Source: Sinorhizobium chiapasense (GTDB lineage Bacteria; Pseudomonadota; Alphaproteobacteria; Rhizobiales; Rhizobiaceae). Taken from it: a DNA stretch of 64,000 nucleotides. Each line of letters starts with the position of its first letter. Position 1 is the first letter of the stretch. The notes below the pieces were generated by a model, which searched no databases, was not told the DNA's origin, and was given only the letters and a program-made list of their open reading frames with translations. Below, one piece after another: positions 1-7,871 of this stretch. The stretch covers positions 1,302,001 to 1,366,000 of the forward strand of contig NZ_CP133152.1 in NCBI RefSeq assembly GCF_036488675.1, read 5' to 3'. The translations under genes and the position numbers were made by a program.

Positions 1-173
1 CCGCTGGTCGGCAGCTCGAGCCCGGCGATCATCCTGAGCGTCGTCGTCTTGCCGCAGCCTGACGGCCCAAGCAGCGCCAGAAACTCGCCGTCCTGGACCG
101 TGAAACTCGAATCCTCGACAGCGACGAAATCACCGAACTGCTTGCGCAGGTTTACGATCTTGATCTCGGACAT
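1..173 (-). CDS. ABC transporter ATP-binding protein, N-terminal part (window edge)
   Basis: The first 57 residues of a sugar-type (MalK/UgpC-like) ABC ATPase are present and the rest lies beyond the left edge. The A-loop region is followed by a Walker A motif, GPSGCGKTT, at residues 36-44. The start codon is only 3 bases after the stop of the small membrane protein upstream, so this is the last visible gene of the carbohydrate importer operon that begins at 3713. It should hydrolyse ATP on the cytoplasmic face to energise the two permeases at 386-2313. The substrate cannot be read from this fragment. Confidence 0.9.
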   Translation of the reverse strand, partial: MSEIKIVNLRKQFGDFVAVEDSSFTVQDGEFLALLGPSGCGKTTTLRMIAGLELPTS

Positions 174-176
174 CGC

Positions 177-389
177 TTACTCCGGAAATTTCGAGACGAT
201 GACGAACATGACGGTTCCAGTCAGCAGCATGGCCAGCGAATAGGTGTAAAGCGCCAGCAGGAACGGCTGGAACAGCATCAGGAAGCCGCCAGCGATCAGC
301 ACGGTCGCGATGTTTTCCATCGGGCCTCGCCGCAGGAAGAAAGCTCGCCTCTGCCGGATCGGGCTGGTGGGTTCTCGCGTGTTCGTCAT
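177..389 (-). CDS. Small two-helix membrane protein of the sugar ABC operon
   Basis: This is a 70-residue protein with a basic N-terminus (four arginines within residues 14-22) and two hydrophobic segments at about 27-45 and 50-67, so a helical hairpin in the inner membrane. Its ATG overlaps the stop of the upstream permease by four bases (ATGA), and the next gene starts 3 bases after its own stop. That translational coupling is the main argument that it is real. I do not recognise a named family. It may be an accessory subunit that stabilises the permease-ATPase complex, which is inference from position only. Confidence 0.65.
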   Translation of the reverse strand: MTNTREPTSPIRQRRAFFLRRGPMENIATVLIAGGFLMLFQPFLLALYTYSLAMLLTGTVMFVIVSKFPE

Positions 390-1339
390 TTGCGGACCGC
401 TCCGAAGGTGATGCCGCGCAGCAACTGCTTGCGCAGGATGATGGTGAAGACGAGGATCGGCACCAGGAAGATCGTCGTGCCGGCGGCAACCGCCGGCCAA
501 TCCTGCCCGCCTTCGCCGATGATCGTCGGTATGAACGGCGGCGCGGTCTGCGCCGAGCCCGAAGTCAAGAGCACTGCGAAGGCATATTCGTTCCAGGCGA
601 AGATCAGGCAGAAGATCGCAGTCGCCGCAATCCCGGTGGTCGCCTGGGGTAACACGACCTTCCAGAAAGCCTGCAGGCGGGTATAGCCGTCGATCATCGC
701 GGCCTCCTCGTATTCGCGTGGGATCTCGTCGATGAACCCCTTGAGCAACCAGACGGCGAGCGAGACGTTGACGGCGGTATAGAGGAGGATCATGCCGAGC
801 GCCGTGTCGGAAAGGCCGAACTGGCGGTACATGAGATAGATCGGGATCGCGACCGCGATCGGCGGCATCATCCGGGTCGAAAGGATGAAGAACAGTAAAT
901 CGTCGGCGAGCGGCACGCGGAAGCGCGAGAAGCCATAGGCCGCAAGCGTTCCGAGCGAGACGGCAAGGAAGGTCGAGCCGAAGGCGATCAGGAGCGAATT
1001 GCCGAAGCGCGGCCAATAGTTCGAGGGGCCGGCTATGACCATGTTGCGGCTGCGGGTGATCTCGTCGCATGTTCCCGTCGGCGGCGGCAGCGCTTGGATA
1101 TAGTCTGGCGTCTGCCGCGTGCGCGTCGTGAAGAGGTTGCAGAAACCCTCGAGGGTCGGCGTGAAGACGACCTTCGGCGGATAGCTGATCGAATCCGGCG
1201 GCGACTTGATGCTCGTCAGAAAGATCCAGGCGAGCGGGATCATCATCACCAGCGCATAGAGGATGACGATCGTGCCGGCGATGCGCTTGGCGGTCGGCGT
1301 CGGCTCGACCACGGAGTGGGCGGTATTGACCGAACTCAT
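386..1339 (-). CDS. Carbohydrate ABC transporter permease, MalG type (CUT1)
   Basis: This is a 317-residue inner-membrane permease. The first membrane segment is at about 22-42. Several more follow from residue 110, and the cytoplasmic EAA loop (EEAAMIDG) at about 210-220 docks onto the ATPase. A long extracytoplasmic insert between segments 1 and 2 (about 60-108) carries two cysteines (67 and 91), unlike the short loop of textbook MalG. It overlaps the MalF-type gene by four bases (1336-1339) and the small membrane protein by four bases (386-389), so the genes are translationally coupled. The partner substrate is unknown; a sugar or polyol is likely from the family. Confidence 0.95.
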   Translation of the reverse strand: MSSVNTAHSVVEPTPTAKRIAGTIVILYALVMMIPLAWIFLTSIKSPPDSISYPPKVVFTPTLEGFCNLFTTRTRQTPDYIQALPPPTGTCDEITRSRNMVIAGPSNYWPRFGNSLLIAFGSTFLAVSLGTLAAYGFSRFRVPLADDLLFFILSTRMMPPIAVAIPIYLMYRQFGLSDTALGMILLYTAVNVSLAVWLLKGFIDEIPREYEEAAMIDGYTRLQAFWKVVLPQATTGIAATAIFCLIFAWNEYAFAVLLTSGSAQTAPPFIPTIIGEGGQDWPAVAAGTTIFLVPILVFTIILRKQLLRGITFGAVRK

Positions 1340-2313
1340 CGCTGTTTCACCTTGTTGAGCGCTTTGACGTAGATGTTGGCGAGGCCGAACACGGCGACGA
1401 AAAGAATGATCGCGAAGGCCGAAGACCGTCCGGTGAGCCAGCTTTCAAAGGCCTCGCGCTTCAGCGTGATCGACGCGACCTCGGTGGTCGAACCAGGCCC
1501 TCCGCCCGTCAGCAGCATCACCATGTCGAACATTTTGAAATTCTCGATGCCCCGGAAGAGCACGGCGAGCATGATGAAGGGCAAGGCCATCGGCACGGTG
1601 ATCGACCAGAACTGGCGCCAGGCGGAGGCGCGGTCGACCTCGGCGGCCTCGTAGATGTAGTCCGGGATGGATCTGAGGCCGGCAAGGCAGATCAGCATGA
1701 CATAGGGCGTCCACATCCAGGTATCGACGATGATGATCGCCCAGGGTGCCAAGGTCACAGAGCCGAGCATCTCGAAGGATGACGGCGGAATGCCCGTGAA
1801 GAACGAGACGATATAATTGAAGAGGCCGATCTGCGGCTGGTAAAGGAACCGCCAGAAATTGCCGACGACCGCCGGCGACAGCATCATCGGAATGAGGATG
1901 ACGGTCGTCCAGAAGGCATGGCCGCGGAACTTGCGGTCGATCAGATAGGCGAGCGCGAAGCCGATGACCGTCTGGAGCAGGATCGTCCAGAAGACGAAAT
2001 GCGCCGTCGTCTGCATGGCGATCCAGATGTCCGGGTCGTTGAGCACCCGCTGGTAGTTGCGCAGACCCACGCCGTCGACTTCGGCGTTGGGGCGATTGGC
2101 ACGGAAATTCGTGAAAGACAGATAGACCGCCCAGATCAGCGGGAAGATATTGATCGCAAGCAGTAAGGCGATCGTCGGCGTGATGAAGAGCCAGGCGATG
2201 GCACGGTCGGAAAGACCGCGCACCCGAACCGCGATCGTCGTCGGCGTAGCGTGGGCAAGCATGTCGGCGGATCGCTCCGCAATAGTGGAAGGGGCATCGG
2301 TCACTGACGTCAC
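1336..2313 (-). CDS. Carbohydrate ABC transporter permease, MalF type (CUT1)
   Basis: This 325-residue permease has a first transmembrane helix at about 38-64 and an EAA loop (YEAAEVDRA) at about 221-231. It forms the heterodimeric membrane channel with the 317-residue MalG-type permease encoded immediately downstream, overlapping by the ATGA tetranucleotide. The gene lies 74 bases after the binding-protein gene and is transcribed in the same direction, so the order is binding protein, MalF type, MalG type, small membrane protein, ATPase. There is no large periplasmic P2 domain as in enterobacterial MalF, which is normal for rhizobial CUT1 systems. Confidence 0.95.
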   Translation of the reverse strand: MTSVTDAPSTIAERSADMLAHATPTTIAVRVRGLSDRAIAWLFITPTIALLLAINIFPLIWAVYLSFTNFRANRPNAEVDGVGLRNYQRVLNDPDIWIAMQTTAHFVFWTILLQTVIGFALAYLIDRKFRGHAFWTTVILIPMMLSPAVVGNFWRFLYQPQIGLFNYIVSFFTGIPPSSFEMLGSVTLAPWAIIIVDTWMWTPYVMLICLAGLRSIPDYIYEAAEVDRASAWRQFWSITVPMALPFIMLAVLFRGIENFKMFDMVMLLTGGGPGSTTEVASITLKREAFESWLTGRSSAFAIILFVAVFGLANIYVKALNKVKQR

Positions 2314-2387
2314 CTGAATTCAAGGAAGAATCGGGTTCGAGGCCGACGGCCCGGACCTTCGCAGCCGGGCCGTGTTGCTATGGGAGC

Positions 2388-3713
2388 CTAGAGCTTGCCC
2401 TCGTCCTCGAAGATTTCCTTCCAGTCGCTGACGAGAGAGTCGAGCGCCTCTTGCGCCGTGCCCTGGTCCGCAACGACATAGTCATGCAGGCGCTTCTGCA
2501 TGGCCTGCAGCAGGATCGCGTAGGACGGCTCCTGCCAGAAATCCTGCACCTGGTTCATCGCCACGAGGAAATCGGCCGCGAAGGGCTGGCTGGCCTTGAA
2601 GGACGGATCGTTCAGGACTGCGTTGTGCACGGCGTAGCCGCCGAGCGCCCACCATTTCTTCTGCACGTCGGGCTGAGCGAACCACTTGATGTAGGCGAGC
2701 GCGCCGTCCATGTTGTCGGTATTGGCGACGACGGACATCCCCTGCCCGCCGAGCGTCGAGGCGGCGACCTTCTGCTTGGGGTTGACGAAGAACCCGATCT
2801 TGTCGCCGCCGACCTTCTCGTCCTTGTAGAGGCCGGGGAAGAAGGCGAACCAGTTCATCGCCATCGCCACCTGGCCGGATTTGAAGGCGTCGAGCCCCTC
2901 GCCCATGTAGCTGTCTGTATAGCCGGGCGGCTGGCAGCATTTGTAGAGAGACTTGTAGGCTTCGAGGCCCGCCACGGCATCCGCGGAATTGACGGCGCCG
3001 TCCATGTCGTATTTGCCGCCGGTCTGCTCGTATTTGAAGCCGTACGGATAGAGCGCCGAGGTCGCGCCCATGGTGATGCCTTCGGAGGCGCGTTCGGTGA
3101 AGATCGCGGCCCCATAGACCTTCTGGCCATCAATTTCGCGACCGGTGAAGAATTCGGCGACTTGCTTCAGTTCATCCCAGGTCTGCGGCGGCCCGAGGTC
3201 ACGGCCGTATTTCTCCTTGAACTCGGCCTGCAATTCCGGTTTGGCGAACCAGTCCTTGCGATAGAACCAGCCGTTGGCGTCGCCCATGGCCGGCAGCGCC
3301 CAATAGTTCGGCGTGCCTTTCGGCCAGGTGGAATAGGCATTGACCGCGGCTTCGGCGAAGTCGCTCATCTTGATGCCTTCCTTGTCGAAGAAATCGTTGA
3401 GCTTGACGTAGTAGCCGTTTTCGGCGGAACCGCCGATCCATTGGCTGTCGCCGATCAGGAGATCGCAGAGCTTGCCGCCCGAATTGAGCTCGTTGAGTAT
3501 GCGGTCGGCGAAGTTCGGCCACGGCACGAACTCGAACTTCATCGTGGTGCCGGTCGCTGCGGTAAAATCCTTGGAGAGCTCGACCAGCGCATTCGCCGGG
3601 TCCCAGGCTGCCCAGCACAGCGTCAATTCGTCGGCCTTCGCCATTCCCGGTATCGCCGTCGACAGCACGAGTGCCGACGACATGCCCATCAGGGCCCTCG
3701 TCATCTTCCGCAT
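2388..3713 (-). CDS. Extracellular solute-binding protein, family 1 (sugar type)
   Basis: This is a 441-residue periplasmic binding protein that captures the substrate and delivers it to the two permeases downstream. A Sec signal peptide is clear: MRKM, a hydrophobic core, and an Ala-Lys-Ala cleavage region around residue 25-27. I chose the ATG at 3713 because a strong ribosome site (GGGAGGA) precedes it at normal distance. An upstream in-frame ATG at 3773 would put 20 polar residues before the signal peptide. The length and the WAAWDPAN and VPWPNF segments fit the SBP_bac_1 fold. It is the first gene of the operon and lies below the 34-bp palindrome at 3805-3838. The specific sugar is not evident. 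Confidence 0.95.
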   Translation of the reverse strand: MRKMTRALMGMSSALVLSTAIPGMAKADELTLCWAAWDPANALVELSKDFTAATGTTMKFEFVPWPNFADRILNELNSGGKLCDLLIGDSQWIGGSAENGYYVKLNDFFDKEGIKMSDFAEAAVNAYSTWPKGTPNYWALPAMGDANGWFYRKDWFAKPELQAEFKEKYGRDLGPPQTWDELKQVAEFFTGREIDGQKVYGAAIFTERASEGITMGATSALYPYGFKYEQTGGKYDMDGAVNSADAVAGLEAYKSLYKCCQPPGYTDSYMGEGLDAFKSGQVAMAMNWFAFFPGLYKDEKVGGDKIGFFVNPKQKVAASTLGGQGMSVVANTDNMDGALAYIKWFAQPDVQKKWWALGGYAVHNAVLNDPSFKASQPFAADFLVAMNQVQDFWQEPSYAILLQAMQKRLHDYVVADQGTAQEALDSLVSDWKEIFEDEGKL

Positions 3714-3804
3714 GTATTCCTCCCAGATACAGAACCGACCGACGCCGGCCTCGGAAAATTCTCCCTTGCTCACATGCCCACGCTACACTCCCTCATGTTG
3801 AGCA

Positions 3805-3838
3805 ATGTGTTTAGTAATATACGTTTTACTAAACACAT
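3805..3838. promoter_or_regulatory. Perfect 13+8+13 bp palindrome, probable operator of the sugar ABC operon
   Basis: The arm ATGTGTTTAGTAA (3805-3817) is repeated exactly as its reverse complement (3826-3838) around an 8-base spacer. It sits 92 bases upstream of the binding-protein start in an AT-rich patch. Symmetry of this size points to a dimeric repressor or activator. The TTTAGTAA half-site resembles operators of ROK/XylR-type sugar regulators, but the regulator is not encoded beside it, so the family is a guess. Confidence 0.65.
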
Positions 3839-3996
3839 CAAGTGCAAATCGTCGCTGCAACGCAGCATGGATAGGGAGGAGAGGGCCAGGACAGAGAGCG
3901 TGCCAACGCTCCCGGTCAGCCTTTGTTGTGGCTCACGAAGACCGTGCTTGCGTCGCTGACGTTCGATACGTGCCAATACCCTCCAGAATGAGGCAA

Positions 3997-4170
3997 CTAA
4001 ACAATATCAAATAGTATCTCTTGGCACGCACATTGCCTGCACTCGATACCCGCCAGGGCCTGCTCGACTGCGGCTGCGTCTCCGGTTGCAACGGCATCGA
4101 TCAAGGGATTCCCCGCGGCGGCCATTGTCGCCGTAAAAACCAGCGTTACGGATGCCGGCAAGCCGCGCAT
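3997..4170 (-). other. 57-codon open frame, possible gene remnant
   Basis: The frame reads MRGLPASVTL..., then a segment NPLIDAVATGDAAAVEQAL, and ends in a cysteine-rich tail. The middle segment resembles either the first helix pair of an ankyrin repeat or the last helix of an FCD-type GntR regulator, and 19 residues cannot separate the two. There is no clear ribosome site. With the decayed LysR fragment next door it is more likely debris than a gene. Confidence 0.2.
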
Positions 4171-4394
4171 GATCAATTTCCGACTTTGCTGGAAATATCA
4201 TGGGTACTTGATTTCCGGTAGCCAGCACCGGCGGCGGTGGTCATTCCGTTGCCCTCAATGGTCTCGGGATTCTGTGGTGCCCCCGTGGCGCTGGCGCTCA
4301 AGCCGGACGGGCAGGCCGGGCCCCTTGCACTCAGGACGCTGTGCCGACAACGGTTTCCCGTAACCGGTGCCGCTTTTTTTGACTAATTCCGGGA

Positions 4395-4540
4395 GGAGGC
4401 CCCGAAGATCCTCGATGCGGATTTCGCTTCGAACGGCAAGCGGACTGCTCTTCTCCACTGCCAGCAGATAGCGCTTTATGCGCGATGGAGACGAAGCGTC
4501 AGCGAGCCAATATTCTCGGCTTGAGCAAGGGGGCGTGAAC
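4395..4540 (-). pseudogene. Decayed LysR regulator fragment, paralogue of the gene at 11116-12006
   Basis: On the minus strand this stretch encodes ENIGSL and then, after a frame change, RYLLAVEKSSPLAVRSEI and IEDLR. These match the effector-binding domain of the intact LysR protein at 11116-12006 almost residue for residue. The DNA match is also strong (for example the run around the SSPLAV codons). The homology dies out on both sides and the two halves are in different frames, so this is a remnant of a second LysR gene. It is flanked by sequence with no recognisable gene. Confidence 0.75.
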
Positions 4541-4776
4541 CGGCAATCCATTAATGCGCGGAATGACCCCAACGAGGCGATCCCGTCCGAGTTGGCCCAC
4601 CTCGATGGAACCACGCAAACAAGCCTGCATCTGCCAGCTCATTTTATATCGGTTGGACGACATAGCCCCGATTGCAGATCCAACACGTTATTATAATATC
4701 CAAATATAGCAGTGTGGTGGGTTAACATCCAAAAAACTTATTGTGCGCGTGAAGCCTCTCTATCCGCGAGTGTCAC

Positions 4777-5520
4777 ATGACGAATGTGTTCAAGGAATCT
4801 GCGGCACCTTACGTTCTTGTGCTTCTTTTAAGCCTCGCAGGGTGGATGTTTAACTCGGCAATTGAAAACGCCTCGAAACTGCGCGTTGTCGAATATCGGG
4901 TCGAGGACGGAACCACAGGCGGAGTAGCTACCAAGACCATCTTTCTTCGTAATAGGTCCATGTCGGGGGCCGTTAACGCCGGAAACTTCCTTATAACCTG
5001 CGTTCTACCTGGCGGGGGCAAGCCGTGTCTCGCCAAGTTGCCTACCGTTGGCACGGAGGCGCAATTTCTTCAGAGCGGAAACGTCATTCTCGCTTCGAAT
5101 CCATCGGTCATTCCGGACGATAAGGTCGCGGTGCCTGCGCTCATTCCGCCCCGCGGCGCAGTGGCTTACAGGATAGGAGTGAGCGACGTCAAAGCGTCGC
5201 TTCGACTCGTCTACAACGTCGAGTTCGATCCCGTTCTTAACAAGCAGGCCGATGCCGAAATCATGCTCGTCGAGGATAGGAAGTTCGATTGGTCGAACTG
5301 GAACGATGCCTCCGATCATATCCTGGCATTTGTCCTCGGAAATTACATTCCCTTATTGTTCTCTGGAATTGTCGTCCTGACGGGCTCCATAGCCATTTGG
5401 CTTGTGATCCAGCTTCTAAGCTCAATATTCACCTCTTCAAAAAAAGAAACTGAGAACAAGACTGTGCTCAAAGTGACCGTTGGAGGAATCACCCATGACG
5501 TCACTGTGGAAGAAGTTTAG
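4777..5520 (+). CDS. Membrane-anchored protein of unknown function
   Basis: This is a 247-residue protein with an N-terminal membrane segment (about 9-26), an extracytoplasmic domain of roughly 150 residues with two cysteines (about 72 and 80), a second membrane segment (about 183-208), and a short lysine-rich cytoplasmic tail. I recognise no family. The stop overlaps the next gene by 26 bases, and that gene's ribosome site (GGAGG) lies inside this one, so the two are a translationally coupled pair. The tail ends in a small beta-like segment (VLKVTVGG..HDVTVEEV). Confidence 0.75.
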   Translation: MTNVFKESAAPYVLVLLLSLAGWMFNSAIENASKLRVVEYRVEDGTTGGVATKTIFLRNRSMSGAVNAGNFLITCVLPGGGKPCLAKLPTVGTEAQFLQSGNVILASNPSVIPDDKVAVPALIPPRGAVAYRIGVSDVKASLRLVYNVEFDPVLNKQADAEIMLVEDRKFDWSNWNDASDHILAFVLGNYIPLLFSGIVVLTGSIAIWLVIQLLSSIFTSSKKETENKTVLKVTVGGITHDVTVEEV

Positions 5521-6388
5521 TGCTGCCTTCGTCGGCTCCGCACTGATGTGGGGCGGCTGGACCGCGGCAGGGACCGCGGATGTCCTCAGAAAGGTTGTGA
5601 TCGTCACCCGCTCCACGCCGGCAACAGGCGAGAAGTTCGTTGCCGCCCGAATCTGGCGGAGCATTGACGGCGGCGAGTGGAAGGAGCTCCAAGGAAACCG
5701 TCCCACGATCGGTATCATGGAGTCAATGGAAGCCAAGTGCGACACGTCGATATCCTACAAGGCTGCGGCCATGTGGAACACGCACACACGAGACATCAGC
5801 GCGACCGCTCCCTGCAACGAGCCTGAAGTCGTGTTCAATGATTTCATCCCAACGGACCAAGCGAGCATCGACCCGGCAGCACTCTCCAGTCGTAAGACCT
5901 GGATCGCAGTCCTCGGCGGCACTTCTTCCGCAGTGGCTAAGGGAGAGGCGTTTGCATCGACTTTTCAAACCGCGATCCTGAACGGGGAATACGGGGTTGT
6001 GGCAATCGCCAGCAGCGAGCTTGCGGCACAGTTGCGCGCGGCCGGAAGGATAAAGGACGCAAACATCTTTGCGTCCTTGTCGGTTGACGCAACGCTCAGC
6101 GGAATAGCGCAAACACAGGAGATTCCGCCTGAGGACTTGAAGAATTTGACTTCGCAGAAAAGCGGAAGTTTTATCGTCCTCAGCAACAAGGCCCAGAAAG
6201 TTATCGAGGACTATCAACTTAACGATCTCGGTATCTCCGCCGATGCACAAAGCTTCGGAAAGATAGACTGGCAGACCATGCGAAGCATTCCGGGTGGAAA
6301 AAGTACAAGTGCCGTGGAATGGGAGCTGCCCTCCGACGCACTGACGTCCTTCGACGTGCAGCAGTTTTCGATCAACCGGGAAATGTGA
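5495..6388 (+). CDS. Secreted protein of unknown function, coupled to 4777-5520
   Basis: This is a 297-residue protein with a signal-peptide-like N-terminus (MTSLWKKF, then a hydrophobic stretch to about residue 28, ending AGTADV). I chose the ATG at 5495 because GGAGG lies 8 bases upstream; an in-frame ATG at 5480 would add five residues without a site. Two cysteines near residues 84 and 107 could form a disulfide. The C-terminal half has alternating alpha/beta character but no motif I can name. Together with the preceding gene it probably forms a two-protein envelope complex, which is inference from coupling alone. Confidence 0.75.
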   Translation: MTSLWKKFSAAFVGSALMWGGWTAAGTADVLRKVVIVTRSTPATGEKFVAARIWRSIDGGEWKELQGNRPTIGIMESMEAKCDTSISYKAAAMWNTHTRDISATAPCNEPEVVFNDFIPTDQASIDPAALSSRKTWIAVLGGTSSAVAKGEAFASTFQTAILNGEYGVVAIASSELAAQLRAAGRIKDANIFASLSVDATLSGIAQTQEIPPEDLKNLTSQKSGSFIVLSNKAQKVIEDYQLNDLGISADAQSFGKIDWQTMRSIPGGKSTSAVEWELPSDALTSFDVQQFSINREM

Positions 6389-7223
6389 GTATGCTGCCGA
6401 CCGCGTCCAGAACTTGATCTTATCCCTTCGCCCTGAGGGCCGAAATGAGCGGATCGCAATCAGCGCCGGCACCGCGCTGCCGACGATCCCGATCGTCATG
6501 GGATACTTGCCGGGATTGAACGGCTGCTCGTGAGTCACCCGTGCAGCCCAGCGAGACGCCGATGGAGCACCAGTTTCTCAGCGCTCCAGTTCATTCAGCG
6601 CCGCACTCACGGCGATGACCGTGTCGCTACCCGCGTCACCATCAGCGCCATACTTCGGCAGCGAGAACCCGCGCGCGATCAAGCGCCGCTGCAGAGACTA
6701 CACGGGCTTGTCCATACTTCGCCTTTGTTGTGCGGAAAAATGGTCCGAACGCCCGGCAGGCAACGGAATCGCCGGATGCAAGAGCGGCCTAAATCCATTG
6801 AGCGAATGGCCGCCGGTCTACGGTCGTGATTAGCTTGCTTCAGCCGTCTCACACGAGGAGGAGCGGTTAGAGGCCTGGCGGTCCCGTCGATCATGCACGC
6901 TGGGCCTCGTTTGCGATTGGCTGCGTGGCACATAGGAGAATGTGGAGGAAATGTGCTGGCTCCGCTTGGACCGCAACTAAGCGGTGAGCAAGGTCGCCCT
7001 GGGACTATCAGAGGGGCTACTCGTGAAATCCAAAATTGTTGCCGTGCCATGCACTACCACGATTTTATCTTTGTGCGCTTCCAGGTCGGCGGACAGCAAA
7101 GCCAGCTACGTATTTTCAACACTTTACCAAACCTCACCTGCGAGCAGTTGGCGCTTGAAGCGCTGCCTGTTTCGTCGCACGCGATTGCCGCGTCCGGCGT
7201 ACAAGACAAGAAAGCCGGAAACG
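6389..7223. other. 835 bp without a recognisable gene
   Basis: Short open frames occur on both strands, but none shows a ribosome site with a family-like protein, and none continues from its neighbours. It may contain decayed coding sequence. Confidence 0.5.
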
Positions 7224-7427
7224 ATGCGGCAGCCATGGCCGTTGGCTTGGGTGCTGTTCGGGCCGGCTGTATTCCTGACGAAGGGTGATGGAGCATCTGC
7301 TGCAGAAGTTACGCGCGTCAAGGGTGAGATGCAGGCTATTGAAGAGGACTCGATCCGCAAGAATTGCGGGATCAAATTAGCGAAGCCAGAGCCGAAGAAA
7401 TCGAAATCGGCGCCGAAGAAGTCGTAG
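7224..7427 (+). CDS. Small secreted lysine-rich protein
   Basis: This is a 67-residue protein. The first 26 residues form a plausible signal peptide (MRQPWPLAW, hydrophobic core, GASA-A cleavage), followed by VTRVKGEMQAIEEDSI, a single cysteine (KNCGIKL), and a tail of KKSKSAPKKS. The start at 7224 is internal to a longer open frame, whose first 80 codons look non-coding. Small secreted proteins of this layout are common in rhizobia, but I cannot assign a function. The ribosome site (GGAA) is weak. Confidence 0.45.
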   Translation: MRQPWPLAWVLFGPAVFLTKGDGASAAEVTRVKGEMQAIEEDSIRKNCGIKLAKPEPKKSKSAPKKS

Positions 7428-7520
7428 GTCGAATCCGGCGACTTTCCGCTGCGCATTCCGAGAACAGGCCAAGTGCAGTTCCCAACCTGCAAGTCTGACC
7501 GAGTGACCGTTGTGGCGAGG

Positions 7521-7703
7521 TCGGGCTCCATTCAGGAAGACCTCCACGGCGGAAGCGACCGCCTCCCGCGCCTCTTCGTCAGACGGCGGCGGGCGGAGCG
7601 CAAAAATGACCTAAAGAAGGTTGTCGCGGATCATGCCGACAAAGTGCCGGGCCAGGCGCGGGCAGTCTTCAGCGCGAATTTCCCTCGTTCTCTCGCGAAT
7701 TCA
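7521..7703 (-). pseudogene. TetR-family regulator, C-terminal remnant with a nonsense codon
   Basis: On the minus strand this reads EIRAED-PRLARHFVGMIRDNLL, then a TAG at 7611-7613, then VIFALRPPPSDEEAREAV and SAVEVFLNGARP. This is the typical C-terminal dimerisation domain of TetR/AcrR regulators, where a tryptophan normally stands at the stop position. The upstream DNA-binding part is absent and a TGA closes the frame near 7703. It is therefore the tail of a lost regulator, lying just upstream of the NTF2-VOC gene, which it may once have controlled. Confidence 0.65.
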
Positions 7704-7871
7704 AGGACTCGGCGAGCCGGGAGGTGGCCCGGCCCCTGTTGTCTGTCGAACAAGATGCAACCTGGTGGTAACTTAACCCATTGACGCGACTCCTCCGGCC
7801 GCTCCCCGCAGGTTCGCGTGAGCTCCTTGCTGAAAAACAGACTGAACCGCACACTTGGAGGGGTATGAACG

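Noticed and set aside
2451..3959. Long plus-strand open frame (502 codons)
   Set aside because: It is antisense to the sugar-binding protein gene, has no ribosome site, and its composition is that of a shadow frame in GC-rich DNA.
4255..4614. Minus-strand frame of 119 codons as a gene
   Set aside because: Only the middle matches a LysR protein and the match is broken by a frame change, so it is listed as a pseudogene fragment.
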